Below the pieces are notes generated by a model, which was not told where the DNA came from, did not search any database, and worked only from the letters and a program-made list of their open reading frames with translations. A stretch of 15,541 nt of DNA, from contig NZ_JABBDR010000004.1 in NCBI RefSeq assembly GCF_018854495.1, positions 1 through 15,541 of the forward strand, written 5' to 3'. This document shows, in pieces, positions 7,051 to 15,541 of the stretch. The position numbers and the translations under genes are program-made. The stretch's first letter is position 1, and each line of letters starts with the position of its first letter. Source of the stretch: Acidithiobacillus ferruginosus. Its GTDB lineage: Bacteria; Pseudomonadota; Gammaproteobacteria; Acidithiobacillales; Acidithiobacillaceae.

Positions 7051-7641
7051 CTAGTGCATGGTACTGCGCGCCGGTGCGCCGAGGCGTTGATCCAGCGCCT
7101 GATTGGCGAGTTCATAGAGCGCGTTGAATTTTTCCAGAAGCTCCTGATAACGGGCCATCATCTCCGCCTCTTCCGCCAGCACCGGATGATCGTCCAGGGA
7201 GCGCGCCAGCATATCCCGGGCCATACCCAGACGTTCCACCACCTCAAAATAGGCCCAGCCGTCCGGCGGCTGGGCGCTGGCCGCCGCGAGCTCCTGCTGG
7301 TAGTACCAGACCAGAGCCGCCCGCGTCACCGCCTGCGCCGCCGTCATCTCCTCCGCCTCGGTCAACTGCCATTCGTGGCTGACCGGCTCCTGCCAATCCA
7401 GATAGGTGTGCCAGCGCTGGCCGTTCTCATCCGCCACGAACTCGAAGCGTACCCCCACCCCCTGATCGCCCAGCCGGGCAATCAGCCGCTCCGTCTCGTC
7501 CCAGTCTTCCGCGTAGTCTGGCACTGCGCCACCGGGCACTGCGCCCATGACCAGGCGCTCCACTGCCTCGACAAATTCCTCGTCAAGGGGAGCGGTACGC
7601 GCGTATTCCAAGGCATCATTGCTACTCAAAAAAGAGGCCAT
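7051..7641 (-). CDS. Unknown acidic protein between thiG and mpl
   Basis: A protein of 196 residues whose ATG lies inside the end of thiG (20-base overlap) and which has no clear ribosome site, so coupling to thiG is likely. The frame is open to 7767 but the extra part is a shadow of thiG. I do not recognise a family. It is strongly acidic and rich in Glu/Ala, with no signal peptide or membrane segment. The first half has a likely alpha/beta part with VGVRFEFV and RWHTYLDW; the second half is helical, and about 150-190 ([30 protein letters not shown]) could form a coiled coil. Tryptophans are frequent. Lying between thiazole synthase and Mpl, its position gives no clear role. Confidence 0.75.
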
Positions 7642-8404
7642 CCACAGGGCTGCTGGCGCTGGCATACAGCTTGCGTGGCATGCGCCCCGCCAAAAAAGCC
7701 TTACGCCCCGCCTCCACTCCCTGCCGCATCGCCTCGGCCATGAGAATGGGGTCTTTGGCGGCGGCAATGGCGGTGTTCAACAAAACGCCATCACAACCCA
7801 GCTCCAGCGCCACCGCCACGTCAGACGCCGTGCCCACGCCCGCATCCACCAGAATCGGTACTGTCGCCTGCTCCAGAATGATGCGCAGATTGTAAGGATT
7901 ACGAATACCCAGACCAGAACCGATGGGGGCCGCCAGCGGCATCACCGCCACACAGCCCATCTCCGCAAAGGTCTTGCAGGCCACCGGATCATCCACACTG
8001 TAGACCATCACCTCGAAGCCCTCGGCGATGAGGGTTTTGGCAGCGTCGTAGGTCTGTCGCATATCCGGATATAGAGTCTGAGGGTCACCGATGACTTCCA
8101 GCTTGACCAGCTTCCAGTCACCCAGTTCCCGAGCCAAACGGCAGGTGCGCACTGCATCCTCTGCCGTGTAGCATCCAGCCGTGTTCGGCAGGATGGTAAA
8201 ACGGTCCGCCGGGAGAAACTCCAACAGATTAGGCGCGTCTTTACTCTGCCCCAGATTCATCCGGCGCAGCGCCACGGTGACGATCTCCGCGCCAGCCGCA
8301 TCGATGGCCGCCCGCGTCTCGGCAAAATCCTTATATTTTCCCGTACCCACCAGCAGACGGGACTGGTACTCCCGCCCTGCAATCACCAAAGGATCTTTAC
8401 GCAT
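7622..8404 (-). CDS. thiG: Thiazole synthase ThiG
   Basis: A 260-residue TIM-barrel enzyme that builds the thiazole phosphate of thiamine from deoxyxylulose phosphate, dehydroglycine and the ThiS thiocarboxylate. Conserved parts include [11 protein letters not shown] at 18-28, [16 protein letters not shown] at 71-86, the Schiff-base lysine in VKLEVIGD (Lys101), the phosphate-binding region [13 protein letters not shown], and the [15 protein letters not shown] block. A TTG at 8425 could add seven residues; I prefer ATG 8404, with GAGG about 13 bases upstream. It follows thiS by 43 bases and its 3' end overlaps the next gene by 20 bases. A run of six T lies just before the stop. Confidence 0.96.
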
Positions 8405-8447
8405 TGTGTTTGTCTTTCGCCTCAAAAAAGGGGTTAGCGCGGAGCAC

Positions 8448-8648
8448 TCAGCCGCCGCCTACCGCCTGGATGATCTCCAGGCGGTCACCGGCCGCCAGCG
8501 TCGCCGTGGCGTGGGTACTGCGCGGTACGATTTCACCATTGCATTCAACGGCCACACGGCGCTCCGCCCAGCCCAACTCGGCCAGCAGCGCCCGCACCGT
8601 TATCTGCTCAGGCACCTCGCGGGCCACACCATTCACCAGAATCTGCAT
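8448..8648 (-). CDS. thiS: Sulfur carrier protein ThiS
   Basis: A 66-residue ubiquitin-like protein beginning [12 protein letters not shown] and ending IIQAVGGG, the C-terminal Gly-Gly that is adenylated by a ThiF enzyme and converted to a thiocarboxylate. ThiG uses it as sulfur donor. Length and the NGEIVPRS core match the family. No Shine-Dalgarno lies near the ATG, and the mapped promoter would start the RNA almost at the ATG (see the promoter entry). It is first in the minus-strand cluster thiS-thiG-unknown-mpl-ubiX. No TPP riboswitch motif is visible upstream. Confidence 0.95.
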
Positions 8649-8655
8649 GATAGCG

Positions 8656-8684
8656 ATGCTAGAACCTCACCGGAAGAGCGTCAA
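8656..8684 (-). promoter_or_regulatory. Promoter of the thiS cluster, apparently leaderless
   Basis: Read leftwards, TTGACG (8684-8679) and TAGCAT (8661-8656) are separated by exactly 17 bases, a strong sigma70-type match. Only seven bases separate the -10 from the thiS ATG at 8648, so the predicted start point falls at or one base before the A of the start codon. This fits the lack of a ribosome site. Confidence 0.7.
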
Positions 8685-8751
8685 GCGAATGCGCCCGTCC
8701 GCGTGGCGCAGAGGTCCCGAACGATCGCGTCGATGACGAATAAACCCGTGT

Positions 8752-9438
8752 TCAGGGCGCAGGCATGGTCACCGCCGCCCCCGGTATCCCTACAGAGGCC
8801 TTCCATTGCTGCATCTTGCCGATGAGTGGCGATTCGGCGCATTGCTGTGAGGTAAGCGAACCGCAGGCACTGGCCCACTCCCCGGTTACCCCGAAAAACT
8901 TTGCTGCGGATTGCATTTGCTGGGACTGAGCGCCCGTGGCCCGGGTGCTGAGTGCCTGATAATGCGCCGCGCGCTTCTGCGCCCAAGCGGAGACATCCTG
9001 CCAGCACGACGTCCGCGCAACGGACGACATCGCCGCACACCGGGCACTGTCCTGACGTGCTTTGGTCATATCCCCCTGCCATGCACCGGAAAAGGATGTG
9101 CCGGCGTTGCTCGGCGTCTGCGCCGCGGAGGGCGCTGCCGGAATAGCCGGTGCGGCGGGAAGGGCCGGCGCGGCGGTGGTCAAGGGCAGCGCGGCGGACG
9201 AATAATTCACCGGGGGCGGTGTTACGGAAGGCGCGGCCGGGCGGGAAACAATGGCTGGCGCACTGCGCACCGGTGCCGATGTGACGCGAGCGGGCGGCAA
9301 TGGAGCTGCGGCAAAGGCCGGGTAGTTACCCACCACACCTTGCGACTGCGGCGCCATACCGTTTGTCGTAGTCGTCGCACATCCCGCCAGTATCAGCATG
9401 CCACCCATGGCGAGCACGGACCATTGCATCCAACCCAT
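8752..9438 (-). CDS. Pro/Ala-rich lipoprotein of unknown function
   Basis: A 228-residue protein with a short signal peptide MGWMQWSVLAMGGMLILAGC; Cys20 in the lipobox LAGC is the predicted lipidated residue. A Pro/Ala/Ser/Thr-rich linker covers about residues 25-115 and probably spans the periplasm or extends from the membrane. The C-terminal 110 residues form a small domain with four cysteines (in SARCAAM, TSCWQDV, SACGSLT and QQCAES) that could form two disulfides, and several Trp. The ATG at 9438 has AAGGGG 6-7 bases upstream; a TTG at 9456 is less likely. I do not recognise the C-terminal domain. It is transcribed away from carA. Confidence 0.85.
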   Translation of the reverse strand: MGWMQWSVLAMGGMLILAGCATTTTNGMAPQSQGVVGNYPAFAAAPLPPARVTSAPVRSAPAIVSRPAAPSVTPPPVNYSSAALPLTTAAPALPAAPAIPAAPSAAQTPSNAGTSFSGAWQGDMTKARQDSARCAAMSSVARTSCWQDVSAWAQKRAAHYQALSTRATGAQSQQMQSAAKFFGVTGEWASACGSLTSQQCAESPLIGKMQQWKASVGIPGAAVTMPAP

Positions 9439-9474
9439 AAAGCACCCCTTCGTCAAATCATAAAGTAGCGTTCG

Positions 9475-9502
9475 AGTCTAACATCAGGGCATGACCGCTC
9501 AA
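9475..9502 (-). promoter_or_regulatory. Promoter of the Pro/Ala-rich lipoprotein gene
   Basis: Read leftwards, TTGAGC (9502-9497) is followed after 16 bases by TAGACT (9480-9475), preceded by TGT as an extended -10. The start point would fall near 9468, giving a leader of about 30 bases containing the AAGGGG. Confidence 0.6.
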
Positions 9503-9538
9503 GAGCTGAATCCATGGCATGCTCCTGGAAACCCACGT

Positions 9539-9594
9539 CGGAAGGCTGCCACCACGCACGGTCTGACCGCCGTGCGTTGACCACTTCCCTTCCG
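9539..9594. promoter_or_regulatory. Nested inverted repeat overlapping the carA promoter
   Basis: An inner perfect 8-bp repeat, ACGCACGG (9554-9561) and CCGTGCGT (9570-9577), is enclosed by an outer perfect 7-bp repeat, CGGAAGG (9539-9545) and CCTTCCG (9588-9594). Their centres differ by only one base (about 9566). The inner right arm ends on the first T of the carA -35, and the outer right arm lies in the promoter spacer. An operator for a dimeric regulator is the simplest reading; a structured RNA from an unseen upstream promoter is possible. Confidence 0.5.
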
Positions 9595-9605
9595 GTCCTT
9601 AGAAT
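9577..9605 (+). promoter_or_regulatory. Promoter of carAB
   Basis: TTGACC (9577-9582) and TAGAAT (9600-9605) are 17 bases apart, close to the sigma70 consensus. The start point should be near 9611-9613, so the leader to the carA ATG is only about 60 bases and begins just before the terminator hairpin. Confidence 0.75.
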
Positions 9606-9620
9606 AGGCGATATCTACGT

Positions 9621-9645
9621 GGGAGGGGACCCCCTCCCTTTTTTT
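9621..9645 (+). terminator. Intrinsic terminator in the carA leader, probable attenuator
   Basis: GGGAGGGG (9621-9628) pairs with CCCCTCCC (9631-9638); allowing a 4-base loop gives a 7-bp GC stem, followed at once by seven T. This is a textbook Rho-independent terminator. No plus-strand gene ends upstream, since the flanking gene runs leftwards, so its target is the carAB transcript itself. Downstream, CCTC (9650-9653) can pair with GAGG of the carA ribosome site (9662-9665), and the CCCC of the terminator could alternatively pair with GGGG at 9667-9670. Confidence 0.75.
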
Positions 9646-9671
9646 GCATCCTCTTGTTGGCGAGGTGGGGC

Positions 9672-10806
9672 ATGCAGGCGGTCTTGGCATTGGCAGACGG
9701 CAGCATCTATCGCGGTAAAGGCTTTGGTGCCACCGGATTGGCAGCAGGTGAAATCTGTTTTAACACCGCCATGAGTGGTTACCAGGAGATCCTTTCTGAT
9801 CCCTCGTATCAGGGGCAGATCGTCACGCTCACTTATCCCCATATCGGCAATACCGGGGTCAACCCGGAGGACATGGAGGGTACCCGGATATTCTGCTCCG
9901 CTCTCGTCGTGCGCAATCTGCCACGGCAACCCAGCAGTTGGCGCAGCACCCAGGACCTGTCCTCCTTCCTGCAGACCCATCGAATTCCGGGCATCGCGGG
10001 AATCGACACCCGCGCCCTCACCCGCAGACTGCGGGATAGCGGCGCTCAGAATGCAGCCGTCCTCGTCGGAGAAGCGGCCAGCGAGGAGAAGGCCCTGGCT
10101 GCGGCGCGCGCTTTCCCAGGCCTCCTCGGCCGTGATCTGGTGCAGGATGTGAGCTGCCGGGAGGCATACACCTGGGATCTCGCCAGCGGCACCCCCGAAC
10201 AGGGCTATCACGCACAGGCCGTCACCCGGACAGAGTGCCATGTGGTGGTCTACGATTTCGGTACCAAACGGAACATCCTGCGCCTGCTGGCGGATCGGGC
10301 CTGCCGAATCACGGTGGTGCCGGCCCGCACCGCGGCCGCCGAGGTGATCGCCCTGCGCCCGGACGGTGTGCTCTTCTCCAATGGTCCCGGTGACCCGGCA
10401 GCCCTCCGCTATGCGGAAGAGGCCATGCGGCAGATCATCGCCACGGGCATTCCCACCTTCGGGCTCTGTCTGGGGCATCAGTTGCTGGGACTGGCCCTGG
10501 GCGCCAAAACCGTCAAGATGAAGTTCGGGCACCACGGTGCCAACCATCCGGTCAAAGACCTGCGCAGCGGTCGGGTGTTGATCACCAGTCAGAACCACGG
10601 TTTCGCGGTGGACGCGGACACCCTGCCAGAGTGCCTGGTGGCGACCCATGCCTCACTGTTTGACGGCAGCCTGCAGGGCATGGCGCATCGGGAGCTGCCC
10701 GTATTTTCCTTTCAGGGCCACCCTGAGGCCGGACCCGGGCCCCATGACGCCCGTGGTATTTTTGACGACTTCGTTCACGCCATGAACCAGTATGGAGGCC
10801 GTCACC

Positions 10807-10814
<8 letters not shown>
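9672..10814 (+). CDS. carA: Carbamoyl-phosphate synthase small subunit CarA
   Basis: A 380-residue glutamine amidotransferase subunit, full length for the family. It hydrolyses glutamine and passes ammonia to CarB for carbamoyl phosphate, feeding pyrimidine and arginine synthesis. The N-terminal CarA domain begins [15 protein letters not shown]; the class I amidotransferase domain follows from about residue 190 with FSNGPGDP at 235-242, the nucleophile Cys266 in GLCLGHQ, and His350/Glu352 in GHPEAG. The ATG at 9672 has GAGG six bases away; a TTG at 9654 would add six residues and lacks a site. Its stop overlaps the carB start by 8 bases. A terminator sits between promoter and gene. Confidence 0.97.
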
Positions 10815-14042
<3,228 letters not shown>

Positions 14043-14046
<4 letters not shown>

Positions 14047-14519
14047 ATGATAAAATTCCCATGACCGTTATTGGTGCCCAGCGGCTGCGCGACGAGCTGC
14101 ATCGCCTCAAAACCGTTGACCGCCCTACCGTGATTGAAGCCATTGCCGAGGCGCGCGCCAAGGGTGATCTGTCGGAAAATGCCGAATACGACGCCGCCAA
14201 GGAGCAGCAGGCTTTTATCGAGGGACGTATCCGTGAGGTGGAGGATTATCTGGCCCGTGCCCAGGTCATCGACCCCAAACAACTGAATACCGGCGGTAAA
14301 ATCGTTTTTGCGGCCACCGTGGAACTGGAAGATGCGGAAGGCAACGAAGTGACCTACCAGATCGTGGGTGATGCCGAGGCCGACCTCAAGGAAAACAAGA
14401 TATCCATCAGTTCCCCCATTGCCCGCGCGCTCATCGGCAAGCACGAAGGCGATCCGGTTGAAGTGCGCGCCCCCGGCGGAACACGGGAATACACCATTCT
14501 TGCCGTACGTTACATATAG
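14043..14519 (+). CDS. greA: Transcription elongation factor GreA
   Basis: A 158-residue protein, exactly the usual GreA length. GreA enters the RNA polymerase secondary channel and stimulates cleavage of backtracked RNA. The N-terminal coiled coil spans about residues 10-75, and its tip [14 protein letters not shown] carries the acidic residues Asp42 and Glu45 needed for cleavage. The C-terminal FKBP-like domain ends [18 protein letters not shown]...[10 protein letters not shown]. The ATG overlaps the carB stop (ATGA), with GAGG six bases upstream, so it is co-expressed with carAB, a common arrangement in proteobacteria. Confidence 0.97.
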
Positions 14520-14530
14520 ATCATGATCGC

Positions 14531-15364
14531 GTGATACATCATATCTACCTGCTGTTCCTGGCCATACTACAGGGCGTTACGGAGTTGTTTCCCATCTCCA
14601 GCCTGGGGCATATCATTTTGGTGCCAGCGCTCCTGCATTGGCCCATCAACCGGGACGCGGGGTGGTTTCTGCCTTTTGTGGTCGTGCTCCACCTGGCCAC
14701 GGCCACGGCGTTGCTCCTGTTCTTCTGGCGCGACTGGGCGGCACTGCTCGGCGGTTTCATTCGTGCGCGGGGACGCCTCGACAATCCTGACTCCCGGCTA
14801 TTGTGGATTCTCTTCATCGCGTCCATTCCCGCCGGCTTGCTGGGCCTGGCCCTTGCCCACAAGATCAAGGACCTGTTCGGCGGCTTCACCTTTGCCGCAG
14901 TGGCGCTGATGATCAACGGCGTCATGCTCATCCTGGGGGATCGCCTGCGCGCGCGGCAACCCAGCCATTCGCTGGACAATCTGAGCTGGCCGCGTGCCAT
15001 CGGTATAGGGTTTGCCCAGTCCCTCGCGTTGATTCCCGGATTTTCCCGTTCCGGCGCGACCCTGGTGGCGGGTATCGGTGTGGGGCTGGACTATGAAAAT
15101 TCCGCAAAATTTTCCTTTCTGCTCGCCACGCCGATCATCGCGGCGGCCGGCATACTGGAAGTGCCCAAACTCTTTCACGCACAGATGCCGTCCGGGTTGC
15201 TCGGCACCATCTTTCTTGCGGGGCTTCTCTCCGGAATCTGCGCCTGGGCATCCGTATGGTTTCTGATGCACTATTTTCACAAGCATGAGATCAAGGCACT
15301 GCGGCCTTTTGGTATTTATTGCATCGCCTTTGGTGCGCTGGCACTGATTATCGGCGGCTACTGA
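14531..15364 (+). CDS. uppP: Undecaprenyl-diphosphatase UppP (BacA)
   Basis: A 277-residue membrane enzyme that dephosphorylates undecaprenyl diphosphate at the periplasmic face, recycling the lipid carrier for peptidoglycan and other envelope polymers. The two signature regions are GVTELFPISSLGH (15-27, with Glu18, Ser23/24 and His27) and PGFSRSG at 169-175 with Arg173. Eight or so hydrophobic segments fit the BacA fold. The start is GTG at 14531, 11 bases after greA, with no clear Shine-Dalgarno; the ATG at 14523 is in a frame that stops at once. The last 7 bases overlap the convergent transporter gene. A 6-bp CCCGGC/GCCGGG hairpin without a U run lies just after the stop. Confidence 0.95.
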   Translation: MIHHIYLLFLAILQGVTELFPISSLGHIILVPALLHWPINRDAGWFLPFVVVLHLATATALLLFFWRDWAALLGGFIRARGRLDNPDSRLLWILFIASIPAGLLGLALAHKIKDLFGGFTFAAVALMINGVMLILGDRLRARQPSHSLDNLSWPRAIGIGFAQSLALIPGFSRSGATLVAGIGVGLDYENSAKFSFLLATPIIAAAGILEVPKLFHAQMPSGLLGTIFLAGLLSGICAWASVWFLMHYFHKHEIKALRPFGIYCIAFGALALIIGGY

Positions 15365-15540
15365 CCGTCCCCGGCTTGCCGGGCGTCCGGTTCCAGCAAT
15401 AGTGCCACGCGTTTTCCGTTCCAGCTTTGCAGGGCGAGGAGCAATCCGACGGCGGCAAGGAGGTAAAAGACACCCTGCTCGCCGGCCACGCCCAGCCCCC
15501 AGCCACCAGCCACACCGCCCGCGAAGATCCCCAGAAACTG
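15358..15540 (-). CDS. MFS transporter, C-terminal 60 residues (partial)
   Basis: Reading leftwards from the right edge, 60 codons end at TAG (15360-15358). The peptide starts QFLGIFAGGVAGGWGLG, the start of a late transmembrane helix of major facilitator superfamily transporters, then EQGVFYLLAAVGLLLAL forms the last helix, followed by a polar cytoplasmic tail. The substrate cannot be told from this fragment. It is convergent with uppP and overlaps its final bases. The sequence starts off the window, so the N-terminal part is unseen. Confidence 0.75.
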   Translation of the reverse strand, partial: QFLGIFAGGVAGGWGLGVAGEQGVFYLLAAVGLLLALQSWNGKRVALLLEPDARQAGDGQ

Positions 15541-15541
15541 C

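Noticed and set aside
5722..7743. 673-codon open frame on the plus strand opposite mpl
   Set aside because: It lies antisense to mpl and the unknown gene, both of which are coherent proteins; the long frame is a by-product of GC-rich codon use and has no recognisable domain.
8649..8751. TPP riboswitch before thiS
   Set aside because: No conserved thi-box bases are visible, and the predicted transcript start leaves no leader.
15369..15383. CCCGGC/GCCGGG hairpin after uppP as terminator
   Set aside because: The stem is 6 bp with a 2-3 base loop, no T run follows on either strand, and it lies in the coding end of the convergent transporter gene.

Overview
The window is GC-rich bacterial chromosome, packed with overlapping genes. 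The set is Gram-negative: ubiquinone (UbiX), murein-peptide recycling (Mpl), lipoproteins and an MlaE/MlaF-type lipid transporter. An Acidithiobacillus-like acidophilic proteobacterium is my best guess from the overall look, but this is inference and nothing here proves the genus. Almost everything is chromosomal housekeeping; the only mobile-element trace is a decayed IS3-type transposase remnant near the left edge.

Layout. 1-148 (minus): start of a small membrane protein that runs off the left edge. 149-320: nothing recognised. 321-571: IS3 OrfB remnant with frameshifts and stops. 738-2609 (plus): a three-gene overlapping cluster of a ThiF/MoeB-type E1 enzyme, a 116-residue protein resembling a degenerate JAB/MPN domain, and an endonuclease/exonuclease/phosphatase-fold protein. 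2554-3057 (minus): LEA14-type lipoprotein, divergent from the next pair. 3102-5089 (plus): STAS-MlaE permease and MlaF ATPase, with no MCE (MlaD) gene after them. 8648 down to 5022 (minus): thiS, thiG, an unknown acidic protein, mpl and ubiX, probably one transcript from a strong promoter that places the start point at the thiS start codon. 8752-9438 (minus): a Pro/Ala-rich lipoprotein. 9439-9671: a divergent regulatory region with two good promoters, a nested inverted repeat and an intrinsic terminator just inside the carA leader. 9672-15364 (plus): carA, carB, greA, uppP, closely spaced or overlapping. 15540-15358 (minus): C-terminus of an MFS transporter.

How they work together. CarAB makes carbamoyl phosphate for pyrimidines and arginine, and the terminator in its leader suggests attenuation. 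ThiS and ThiG build the thiamine thiazole; the E1 enzyme that should adenylate ThiS is probably the ThiF/MoeB homologue about 7 kb away. Mpl, UppP and the Mla-type transporter all concern the envelope. No tRNA, rRNA, CRISPR array or intact insertion sequence was seen. The most interesting parts are the carA leader, the leaderless-looking thiS promoter, the E1/pseudo-JAMM/EEP cluster, and the MCE-less MlaEF pair facing a LEA14 lipoprotein.
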